Positions 1 through 6,733 of a DNA stretch of 8,030 bases are shown here, piece by piece. Each line of letters begins with the position of its first letter. Position 1 is the stretch's first letter. This DNA comes from Phycisphaerales bacterium (GTDB lineage: Bacteria; Planctomycetota; Phycisphaerae; SM23-33). The notes beneath the pieces are model-generated. The model was not told the origin of the DNA. It ran no database searches and worked only from the letters and a program-made list of their open reading frames with translations. Position numbers and translations under genes: made by a program. The stretch lies in NCBI GenBank assembly GCA_003171235.1, contig PMYM01000145.1, positions 1 through 8,030 on the forward strand, read 5' to 3'.

Positions 1-45
1 ACAGGCACCTGAAGCCTGCGCGTCTGCCAATTCCGCCATGGCCGC
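1..45 (-). tRNA. tRNA-Leu(CAG), 5' half, cut by the window edge
   Basis: Read on the minus strand from 45 downward, the sequence folds as the first half of a tRNA. There is a 7-nt acceptor strand GCGGCCA (39-45), then TG, a D-stem GCGG, and a D-loop with AATTGGCAGA, which is characteristic of class II tRNA-Leu. The anticodon stem is CAGGC/GCCTG with loop TTCAGGT, giving anticodon CAG, which reads CUG codons. The variable arm, T arm and 3' end lie outside the window, so pairing of the acceptor stem cannot be confirmed. A good promoter lies 30 nt upstream. The GC-rich leader between promoter and tRNA contains a 6-bp hairpin (50-55 with 59-64). Confidence 0.88.
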
Positions 46-75
46 GTCGGGTGCCGTTGGCACCGCGGGTCGATT

Positions 76-104
76 ATTATGATACGCCAGCGGCGGCTCT
101 GCAA
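76..104 (-). promoter_or_regulatory. sigma70-like promoter of the tRNA-Leu
   Basis: On the minus strand there is a -35 box TTGCAG (99-104), a 17-bp spacer (82-98) and a -10 box CATAAT (76-81). The start point would be near 69, leaving a pre-tRNA leader of about 24 nt before the mature 5' end at 45. The fit to consensus and the spacing are good. No start has been measured. Confidence 0.6.
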
Positions 105-133
105 GCTGTTGCCACGAAATTTCGAAAACCGCC

Positions 134-161
134 TTGTGGCCGGCCGCGAATTCTATACAAT
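134..161 (+). promoter_or_regulatory. probable rpmB promoter
   Basis: A -10 box TACAAT (156-161) sits 16 bp downstream of TTGTGG (134-139). This would start transcription near 168 and give a leader of about 29 nt containing the rpmB ribosome binding site. The -10 is strong; the -35 matches only at its first three positions. Confidence 0.45.
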
Positions 162-196
162 GTTGGGCTCTAGAATACTGGATGGAGTAACTTGCT

Positions 197-463
197 ATGC
201 CACGAGTTTGTGCGATATCCGGAAAGCGTACCGCCAGCGGCCGGCAGTACACCCGCCGCGGCAAGGCCAAGTACCTGGGCGGCGTCGGCCGCAAGGTCAC
301 CGGAAAGACCAAGCGGACCTTCAAGCCCAACCTGCATAAGGTGCGGGCATTGGTGGACGGCAAAGTGGTGCGAATGCTGGTGTCGGCCAAGTGCATCAGC
401 AAAGGCATGGTGCAGAAGCCCCTCAAGCGCACTTACAAGCCCGAGGTCGAAGTCGCGAAGTAA
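197..463 (+). CDS. rpmB: 50S ribosomal protein bL28
   Basis: This 88-residue, strongly basic protein is a component of the large ribosomal subunit near the E site. It starts MPRVCAISGKRT and carries the family core GKAKYLGGVGRKVTGKT followed by RTFKPNLHKVRAL, as in bL28. It is about ten residues longer than the E. coli protein. Only one cysteine of the N-terminal zinc-ribbon pair found in some bL28 proteins remains: C5, with serine where the second CxxC cysteine would be. This is therefore a zinc-free form by sequence. The start is set by GGAG at 183-186. It is a single-gene unit, separated from the convergent L,D-transpeptidase by only 38 bp. Confidence 0.95.
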   Translation: MPRVCAISGKRTASGRQYTRRGKAKYLGGVGRKVTGKTKRTFKPNLHKVRALVDGKVVRMLVSAKCISKGMVQKPLKRTYKPEVEVAK

Positions 464-475
464 AGTTCTGGTTCT

Positions 476-503
476 AAAACAAAAGATTGAAGCTTTTTTT
501 GTT
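476..503. terminator. weak AT-rich bidirectional terminator between rpmB and the L,D-transpeptidase gene
   Basis: AAAAG (481-485) can pair with CTTTT (493-497) around a 7-nt loop. A run of seven T (494-500) follows for rpmB, and TTTTGTTTT on the minus strand serves the convergent gene. The stem has only one GC pair, so it would be weak. Its position between convergent stop codons (461-463 and 502-504) is the main support. Confidence 0.35.
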
Positions 504-1089
504 ACGGGCGGATTGTCACCGACGTGCCCAGGGGAATGGCCGGATACACCTCGCGGATGTCGTCGTCTTCCATGGCCAGGCAGCCCAGCGTCCAATCGCG
601 CCCCGCCCCACAGCCGTGAATCATGATCTCGCCCCCCAGCGGCGTGTCCCAGGTCGGCTGGGCGCTATCCTGGACGGCCTGGACGATCTGGTCGTGCTGG
701 GCCTGGGTGATCAGCCCGTCGCGCAGGCCGCGCTGGGCGTCTTCCTCGTTGGGGTAGGAGAGCCCCAGGGACAGCACGTACTTGGACTGGGGATTCTTCA
801 TGCAGACGTAGAACTGGCCTTCCGGCGTGCGGCGGTCGCCCTCCTGGACCTTGTCGCCCGCCCCGCCGCCGACGGCCGTGCGGTAGGCCTTGACCTCCCG
901 GTCGCCGTCGTACAGCACCAGCCGGTGGGCCGACTTGGAAATCTCGATCCGGGGTTGCCCCAGGGCGGGCAAGCCGCCGCGGATATGGTGATTGCTCATC
1001 AGGCACACGCCCGCCCCGGCCGCCGCGGCCAGGACCATCGCCGCCGCTATCAGCAGCCAGCGGGTTCTCTTTGAAAAATACTCGAGCAA
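502..1089 (-). CDS. membrane-anchored L,D-transpeptidase (YkuD domain)
   Basis: Such enzymes form 3-3 cross-links in peptidoglycan, or attach proteins to it, outside the inner membrane. With the start chosen here the protein has 195 residues. It has a basic N-terminus, a hydrophobic anchor or uncleaved signal at about 11-31, and a YkuD domain from about 47 to 194. The catalytic motif is visible as IHG (H158), then DWTLGC with the nucleophile C170, the usual H-x(n)-GC arrangement. The frame is open much further upstream, but that part overlaps asnS antisense. I chose TTG at 1087-1089 because GGAGG (1096-1100) lies 6 nt before it; the ATG at 1141-1143 would add 18 residues and lacks a ribosome site. 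It is divergent from asnS. Confidence 0.85.
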   Translation of the reverse strand: MLEYFSKRTRWLLIAAAMVLAAAAGAGVCLMSNHHIRGGLPALGQPRIEISKSAHRLVLYDGDREVKAYRTAVGGGAGDKVQEGDRRTPEGQFYVCMKNPQSKYVLSLGLSYPNEEDAQRGLRDGLITQAQHDQIVQAVQDSAQPTWDTPLGGEIMIHGCGAGRDWTLGCLAMEDDDIREVYPAIPLGTSVTIRP

Positions 1090-1116
1090 AGAAATCCTCC
1101 GCTCGAACCGCTTGCG

Positions 1117-1124
1117 ACTATAAT
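1117..1124. promoter_or_regulatory. shared symmetric -10 box, L,D-transpeptidase / asnS
   Basis: The octamer ACTATAAT reads TATAAT on the plus strand (1119-1124, toward asnS) and TATAGT on the minus strand (1117-1122, toward the L,D-transpeptidase). Starts would fall near 1131 (+) and 1110 (-). No convincing -35 box is visible on either side. The region has to hold both promoters because the two start codons lie only 73 bp apart. Confidence 0.45.
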
Positions 1125-1162
1125 TCGTCCCAGTTTCGGGCATGTATATCTTCGGAAAGACC

Positions 1163-2563
<1,401 letters not shown>

Positions 2564-2597
2564 GGATTGCGAAATTTCCGGTTTTGAAATCACTCCC

Positions 2598-2613
2598 CAC
2601 TGCGTCAGTGTTT
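2598..2613. terminator. small hairpin between asnS and the PHP gene
   Basis: CACTG (2598-2602) and CAGTG (2606-2610) form a 5-bp stem with a 3-nt loop, followed by only TTT. It could attenuate asnS transcripts or act as a small operator. The stem is short and the assignment is weak. The PHP gene starts 12 nt later and no clear separate promoter is visible, so read-through from asnS is likely. Confidence 0.25.
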
Positions 2614-2624
2614 AAAGTGTGTTC

Positions 2625-3233
2625 ATGAAAGTTGAATTGCATCTTCACACCAGCCGCTACAGCGGCTGTGCCACCTCGACGCCCTGGCAGATGCTGACCG
2701 AGCTGGTCAAGCGGGGCTACCAGGCCGTCTGCATCACCGAGCACGACGCCTTCTGGTCGGACTACGAGATAGCCGAACTGCAAGCGGTGTACCCGCAGGT
2801 GCGGATCTTTCCGGGGGTGGAGCTTAGCCTCGCATCGCCCGGCGGGGCAGGGCACCTGCTGGTGCTGGGCGCCAACGACCGGGCCTTCCTGGCCATGCGC
2901 GACGAGCCGGGCAAGCTGCTCCGCTGGGCCGACCAGGAGGGTTGCCTGACCATCCTGGCCCATCCCTTCCGCTGGAAGGGCGGGGCCGACGTGCTCTCCG
3001 GCAACCAGTTGCCCGACGCCATCGAGCACTACACCTGCAACCAGTCCGACGAGGCCGCCGAGGAGGCCGAGGTCGCCGCCCGCCGGCTGGGGCTGCACCT
3101 GGTCAACGCCGGCGACAGCCACGACATCTCCTTCCTGGGCCGATACTGGATAGAAACCCGGCAGGACTTTCAGACCATCCCCCAATTGCGCCAGATCATC
3201 CGGGAGGGGGAGTACGACAACCGGAAGGCCTGA
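2625..3233 (+). CDS. PHP-domain metal-dependent phosphoesterase
   Basis: A complete stand-alone PHP (polymerase and histidinol phosphatase) domain of 202 residues, a fold that usually binds two or three divalent metals and cleaves phosphoester bonds. The ligand set is all visible: H6 and H8 (LHLHT), H40 with E39 (ITEHD), E66 (GVEL), H77 (GHLLVLG), H113 (LAHPF) and D164/H166 (GDSHD). The substrate cannot be told; relatives include RNA or nucleotide phosphatases and histidinol phosphatase. I start at ATG 2625; GTG 2619 would add two residues. No Shine-Dalgarno is evident at either. It lies 61 bp after asnS and probably shares its transcript. Confidence 0.85.
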   Translation: MKVELHLHTSRYSGCATSTPWQMLTELVKRGYQAVCITEHDAFWSDYEIAELQAVYPQVRIFPGVELSLASPGGAGHLLVLGANDRAFLAMRDEPGKLLRWADQEGCLTILAHPFRWKGGADVLSGNQLPDAIEHYTCNQSDEAAEEAEVAARRLGLHLVNAGDSHDISFLGRYWIETRQDFQTIPQLRQIIREGEYDNRKA

Positions 3234-3250
3234 GGCAGATTGACGATTGT

Positions 3251-3367
3251 TAATTTTCAATTGTCAATTTGAAGAGCCAAGGCTACCCCGAATTCAGGGG
3301 AACAGGACGAGGGCTTACCCGTTTGTTCTTGTTCAATTGAAAATTGAAAATCGACAATTGAAAATTA
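3251..3367. repeat. AT-rich inverted repeat filling the gap between convergent PHP and infA genes
   Basis: A 20-nt arm at 3251-3270 (TAATTTTCAATTGTCAATTT) recurs inverted at 3348-3367 with one mismatch. Extra partial copies of the AATTGAAA and ATTGAC words lie on the outer side of the left arm and inner side of the right. The right arm contains the infA stop codon. Between the arms is a small GC hairpin, CCCC 3286-3289 with GGGG 3297-3300. The arrangement could terminate transcription from both sides, or be an inverted pair of a dispersed intergenic repeat. The AT content differs sharply from the flanking genes. Confidence 0.65.
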
Positions 3368-3592
3368 CTTCTGCCGGTATGTTATGCGGGCCTTGGTCAG
3401 ATCGTAGGGGCTCATCTGGACGATGACGCGGTCGCCGGGCAGGATACGGATGTAATTGCGGCGCATCCGGCCGCTGATGTGGCCGATCACCTGGTGAGTC
3501 TTCTGCCCCATCTGCACTTCCAGGCGGAACATGGCGTTGGGCAGGGCTTCCAGCACCTTGGCTTCAAGTTCTATGTTGTCGGTCTTGGCCAT
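3365..3592 (-). CDS. infA: translation initiation factor IF-1
   Basis: IF-1 binds the ribosomal A site and, with IF-2 and IF-3, directs initiator tRNA placement. The protein has 75 residues and is a single OB fold. It carries the family signatures MAKTDNIE at the start, ALPNAMFRLEV, GHISGRMRRNYIRILPGD and SPYDLTKARITYR at the end. Compared with E. coli IF-1 there is a three-residue insertion in the loop before GHISG (MGQKTHQVI). No Shine-Dalgarno precedes the ATG (3590-3592), and the promoter places the start only a few nucleotides upstream, so the message looks nearly leaderless. The gene is divergent from gatC. Confidence 0.95.
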   Translation of the reverse strand: MAKTDNIELEAKVLEALPNAMFRLEVQMGQKTHQVIGHISGRMRRNYIRILPGDRVIVQMSPYDLTKARITYRQK

Positions 3593-3603
3593 AAGAGGGA
3601 CTT

Positions 3604-3632
3604 ACTATAATCATCGCCGGCGGCGGCGTCAA
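3604..3632 (-). promoter_or_regulatory. strong sigma70-like promoter of infA
   Basis: On the minus strand TTGACG (3627-3632), a 17-bp spacer (3610-3626) and TATAGT (3604-3609) make a near-consensus promoter. The expected start is at about 3596-3598, 4-6 nt before the infA ATG. The -10 lies in the same octamer, ATTATAGT, as the L,D-transpeptidase -10. Read on the plus strand it gives TATAAT (3606-3611), pointing toward gatC. Confidence 0.65.
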
Positions 3633-3668
3633 CGGCGGTGGTTGCAGATTTGCCGCAACAATAGTCAG

Positions 3669-3697
3669 TTGACCATTTGCCCTTAATGCCGCATCAT
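3669..3697 (+). promoter_or_regulatory. probable gatCA promoter
   Basis: TTGACC (3669-3674), a 17-bp spacer and CATCAT (3692-3697) would start transcription near 3704. This gives a leader of about 20 nt that includes the gatC ribosome site GGAG (3715-3718). The -35 is good and the -10 matches 4 of 6. The TATAAT at 3606-3611 is an alternative with a longer leader. Confidence 0.4.
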
Positions 3698-3723
3698 CTC
3701 CATCGTGCTAAGCTGGAGAACCC

Positions 3724-4023
3724 ATGGCCGCAAGCATTGACGAAAAGCTGGTGCGCCACGTCGCCCTGCTGGCGCGAATACAGGTCAGCGACCAGGAGGT
3801 CGCCCAGTTCACCAAGATCCTGGGCGACATCCTGGCGTACGTGGACAAACTGCAGGAACTGGACACCTCGCTCGTCGAGCCCATGGCCCACGCCGCCGAC
3901 GTGCACACCGTGCTGGCGGAAGACCTGCCCCAGCCCTCCCTGCCGAGCGAGCAGGCACTGGCCAACGCCCCCGACCGCCAGGACGACCTCTACCGGGTGC
4001 CCAAAGTAATCGGAGAGATGTGA
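3724..4023 (+). CDS. gatC: Asp-tRNA(Asn)/Glu-tRNA(Gln) amidotransferase subunit C
   Basis: GatC is the small subunit that wraps around and stabilises GatA and joins it to GatB in the GatCAB complex. That complex converts misacylated Glu-tRNA(Gln) (or Asp-tRNA(Asn)) to the amide. The 99-residue product has the family layout. An N-terminal helix pair (VRHVALLARIQVSDQEVAQF) is followed by ILAYVDKLQELDTSLVEP, the EDLPQPSL linker and a C-terminal YRVPKVIGE, the usual ending. GGAG at 3715-3718 lies 5 nt before the ATG. Its stop overlaps the start of gatA (TGATG), so the two are translationally coupled. Confidence 0.94.
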   Translation: MAASIDEKLVRHVALLARIQVSDQEVAQFTKILGDILAYVDKLQELDTSLVEPMAHAADVHTVLAEDLPQPSLPSEQALANAPDRQDDLYRVPKVIGEM

Positions 4024-5531
4024 TGGCCAGCCTGCGCCAACTGTCAGCCCTGGGCCTGCGAAAAGCCATCGCCGCCGGTGAAGTGTCCGCCCTGGAGGCC
4101 GCGCGGGAATACCTTGGCGCCATCGACGAGTTGGACGGCCAGCTCCACTGTTTCAACCAGGTGCACCGCGACCGCGCCCTGGAGCGGGCCGGGGCCATCG
4201 ACCGCAAGCGCGCCGCCGGAGAGCCGCTGGGCCCGTTGGGCGGACTGCCCCTGGCCATCAAGGACAACATCTGCACCGCCTACGGCAAGACCACCTGCTC
4301 GTCCAAGATCCTGGCGGATTTCCACAGCCCCTACGACGCCACGGCCGTCTCCCGCCTGGAAGCGGCCGGGGCGGTCGTGCTGGGCAAGACCAACCTCGAC
4401 GAATTCGCCATGGGCTCATCCACCGAGAACTCCGGCTTTGCCCCCACGCGCAACCCCTGGGACGTCTCGCGCGTGCCGGGGGGCTCCTCGGGCGGGTCGG
4501 CCGCCGCCGCCGCCGCGCGCCTGTGCGCCGCCGCATTGGGCAGCGACACCGGCGGCTCCATCCGCCAGCCGGCTTCATTCTGCGGCGTGGTGGGCCTCAA
4601 GCCCACCTACGGGCGCGTCAGCCGCTACGGCCTGGTGGCCTACGGCTCCTCGCTGGACCAGATCGGGCCCATCGCCCGCAACGTCGGCGACGCCGCCCTG
4701 CTGCTGTCGGTCATCGCCGGGCACGACGGTTCCGATTCCACCAGCCTCGACCGGCCCGTGCCCGACTACCTGGCCGAGTTGGACAAGCCGCTTAAGAACC
4801 TGCGCGTCGGGCTGGTGAGCGAGTTCCACAGCCAGAGCCTCTGGCCGGAGATCCGCCAGGCGGTGGACCGCTGTGCCGAGGCCTTCGGCGCCGCCGGCGC
4901 CGCCGTCACCGAAGTCTCCTTGCCCCACAGCCGCATCGACGCGGGCCCCGACGGCATATTGTCTTCCTACGCCGTGGCCTGCTACTACGTGGTGGCCATG
5001 GCCGAGGCCTCCAGCAACCTCGCCCGCTACGACGGCGTGCACTACGGCCACCGCACGGCCAAGCCAGTCAAGGACATCATCGAACTGTACTGCCGCAGCC
5101 GGGCCGAAGGCTTCGGCCAGGAGGTCAAGCGCCGCATCATGCTGGGCACCTACGCCCTCTCAGCCGGCTATTACGAGGCCTATTACCTCAAGGCGCTGAA
5201 GGTCCGCCGGCTGATAAAGAACGACTTCGACGCCGCCTTCGCCAAGTGCGACGTGCTGCTGGGCCCGACGACGCCCGAGACTGCCTTCCCGCTGGGGGCA
5301 AAGACGGCCGACCCGCTGACCATGTACCTCTCGGACGTGTACACCATCAGCGCCAATCTGGCCGGGCTGCCGGGCATCTCCGTGCCGGCCGGCTTGTCGC
5401 GGGAGAACCTGCCCATCGGCGTGCAACTGCTATCGGGCGCCTTTAACGAACCGGTCCTGCTGCGGGCCGCCCGCCTGCTGGAGGTGGCCCTGGGCCCAGC
5501 CCCCGCCCCGCCGCTGGCTGGGTCGAATTAG
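4023..5531 (+). CDS. gatA: Asp-tRNA(Asn)/Glu-tRNA(Gln) amidotransferase subunit A
   Basis: GatA is the glutaminase/amidase subunit: it releases ammonia from glutamine and passes it to GatB for amidation of the tRNA-bound amino acid. The 502-residue protein carries the amidase signature, with GGSSGGS then GSDTGGSIRQPASFCGVVGLKP. The Lys-Ser(cis)-Ser triad is intact at K80 (LAIKDNI), S155 and S179, each one residue beyond the positions known for the S. aureus enzyme. ATG 4023 is chosen over GTG 4020 because GGAG (4012-4015) lies 7 nt upstream and the start overlaps the gatC stop. gatB does not follow; the next gene begins 139 bp later from its own promoter, so gatB must lie elsewhere. Confidence 0.96.
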   Translation: MASLRQLSALGLRKAIAAGEVSALEAAREYLGAIDELDGQLHCFNQVHRDRALERAGAIDRKRAAGEPLGPLGGLPLAIKDNICTAYGKTTCSSKILADFHSPYDATAVSRLEAAGAVVLGKTNLDEFAMGSSTENSGFAPTRNPWDVSRVPGGSSGGSAAAAAARLCAAALGSDTGGSIRQPASFCGVVGLKPTYGRVSRYGLVAYGSSLDQIGPIARNVGDAALLLSVIAGHDGSDSTSLDRPVPDYLAELDKPLKNLRVGLVSEFHSQSLWPEIRQAVDRCAEAFGAAGAAVTEVSLPHSRIDAGPDGILSSYAVACYYVVAMAEASSNLARYDGVHYGHRTAKPVKDIIELYCRSRAEGFGQEVKRRIMLGTYALSAGYYEAYYLKALKVRRLIKNDFDAAFAKCDVLLGPTTPETAFPLGAKTADPLTMYLSDVYTISANLAGLPGISVPAGLSRENLPIGVQLLSGAFNEPVLLRAARLLEVALGPAPAPPLAGSN

Positions 5532-5616
5532 CCCCGAGCATCGCCAACAACGCGAACAAAGACTCTGCAAGAAAGGCGCCTGGTTCAAACCGTGTCTCTA
5601 TCGTGAGAAATGCCTG

Positions 5617-5647
5617 TTGACGCTTTGGCGTTTTGGCGTGATAGAAT
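5617..5647 (+). promoter_or_regulatory. promoter of the small lipoprotein operon (extended -10)
   Basis: TGA-TAGAAT (5639-5647) is an extended -10 element, with TTGACG (5617-5622) at a long 19-bp spacing. The start would be near 5654, about 17 nt before the first lipoprotein ATG, leaving room for its ribosome site GGGAG (5660-5664). This separates the downstream genes from gatCA. Confidence 0.5.
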
Positions 5648-5670
5648 GCCTTGGAGTGCGGGAGATACCC

Positions 5671-5895
5671 ATGCGAAGGCTTGTAACGGCAGTGGCTTGG
5701 CTGGTGCTGGCCGCCGGCCTGGCCGGATGCGTCGACGCCAAGGTGGAGGCCCCATCGCTGGGGCAGGCGCCCACCGTCGGCCAACAGCTCATGCAGCTCA
5801 AGGCCGCCCATGACCGCGGAGACCTGACCGACCGGCAATACCAGCAGGAGCGGCAGCGAATCGTCGACCGCGCCTACGCGCCGGAGAAGGAGTAG
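5671..5895 (+). CDS. small lipoprotein with SHOCT-like segment (copy 1)
   Basis: A 74-residue predicted lipoprotein. The signal peptide (MRRLVTAVAWLVLAAG) ends in the lipobox L17-A18-G19-C20, so the mature protein would be lipid-anchored through C20 with only 54 residues. Residues about 38-65 (QLKAAHDRGDLTDRQYQQER) resemble the SHOCT short helical domain, with the pattern L-K-x-x-(H/R)-D-x-G-x-(L/I)-T-x-x-(Q/E)-Y. Function is unknown; SHOCT segments are thought to mediate association or oligomerisation. The ATG at 5671 is chosen over an upstream in-frame GTG because GGGAG lies 6 nt before it and the signal peptide then starts correctly. It is followed after 3 nt by a paralogue. Confidence 0.8.
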   Translation: MRRLVTAVAWLVLAAGLAGCVDAKVEAPSLGQAPTVGQQLMQLKAAHDRGDLTDRQYQQERQRIVDRAYAPEKE

Positions 5896-5898
5896 CCC

Positions 5899-6147
5899 AT
5901 GCGCCCGTGGATGATAATCCTGCCGCTGGCGCTGGCCATGCTGCTGGGCGGATGCATCAGGGCTTCCGTCACCAGCCCGGATATCCAGCGGCCCAGCCTG
6001 GCCCAGGAAATAGGCGATCTCCAGGCCGCCCGCGACAGCGGCGCCATCACCCCCGCCGAGTACGACCAACTCAACCGTCGCATCGCCGCCAACTACGACA
6101 AGTACGCCCCGTCGCGCAAAAAAACCTATTCCTATCATTGGCCATAA
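5899..6147 (+). CDS. small lipoprotein with SHOCT-like segment (copy 2)
   Basis: An 82-residue predicted lipoprotein with the signal sequence MRPWMIILPLALAM and lipobox L16-G17-G18-C19. Residues about 34-66 (LAQEIGDLQAARDSGAITPA and the EYDQLNRRIAANY that follows) align with the SHOCT-like part of the preceding gene, and both continue into a YAP motif. This points to tandem duplication followed by divergence. The C-terminal tail (KKTYSYHWP) is unique to this copy. AAGGAG (5887-5892), inside the end of copy 1, is its ribosome site, 6 nt before the ATG, so the pair is co-translated. The function is not recognisable. Confidence 0.8.
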   Translation: MRPWMIILPLALAMLLGGCIRASVTSPDIQRPSLAQEIGDLQAARDSGAITPAEYDQLNRRIAANYDKYAPSRKKTYSYHWP

Positions 6148-6150
6148 GAC

Positions 6151-6666
6151 ATGAACATAGCCCTGATCCTGCTGAACGTGGCGTTCTTCCTGGCGGTGAG
6201 CCTCTGGCTGGGCGGGCTGGTCATGCTGGTGCTGGGAACCTGGCAGGTCGAGAATTTCCTCCAGGGCCGGCGGACCGAGGCCTGGCAGATCGCCAGCCGC
6301 ATGCGCGGGCTGTTCCGCAAGATCGAGCTGGGCGCCCTGCTGGTCATGTGGGTCACCAGCATTGCCCTGCTGATCCTGCACGCCCTGGGCCATGCCTCGC
6401 CCCACATCCTGGCGGCCGACGCCATCAAGCTGGGCTTCATGCTGGTGGGAACGCTGGCCGCCCTGTACTCGGCCTTTTACCTTGCCCCCCGCCTGGCCAA
6501 GCAGGAGGCGCTGGTGGGCTCGTACCAACCGGTCTCCGCCGGTCAGGACGACCAGGTCAAAGTGCGGCGAAAGATGGCCCTGCTGCACCTGCAGACCAAG
6601 GGCATCCTGCTGACCAATTCCGTCCTGGCGGCGCTGACGGTCATCGCCGCCGTCGCCGCCATGTGA
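6151..6666 (+). CDS. four-helix integral membrane protein, DUF4149-like
   Basis: A 171-residue membrane protein. The hydrophobic segments lie at about 4-28, 58-79, 88-111 and 151-171, with a charged loop after the first helix (QGRRTEAWQIASRMRGLFRK) and a polar loop before the last. The motif SLWLGGLVMLVLG in the first helix and GLFRK before the second resemble small DUF4149/TMEM205-type proteins. That family match is by eye and function is unknown. It starts 3 nt after copy 2 of the lipoprotein pair with no clear ribosome site, suggesting translational coupling in a three-gene envelope operon. The alternative is a generic small membrane protein of another family. Confidence 0.75.
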   Translation: MNIALILLNVAFFLAVSLWLGGLVMLVLGTWQVENFLQGRRTEAWQIASRMRGLFRKIELGALLVMWVTSIALLILHALGHASPHILAADAIKLGFMLVGTLAALYSAFYLAPRLAKQEALVGSYQPVSAGQDDQVKVRRKMALLHLQTKGILLTNSVLAALTVIAAVAAM

Positions 6667-6680
6667 TGGAGAGGCTATTT

Positions 6681-6710
6681 ACCCCCCGGCGTAGCCCCGG
6701 GGGTTCCCTT
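6681..6710 (+). terminator. GC-rich hairpin after the membrane-protein gene
   Basis: ACCCCC (6681-6686) pairs with GGGGGT (6699-6704), and inside this GGC (6688-6690) pairs with GCC (6694-6696) around a GTA loop. The tail is TCCCTTT, a poor U-tract, so it is either a weak intrinsic terminator or a REP-like palindrome. It ends 30 bp before nth. The word CCGGCGTAGCC at its centre recurs in the palindromic repeat at 7886-7975. Confidence 0.5.
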
Positions 6711-6733
6711 TCGCCGCATATGGGACCTGATCA

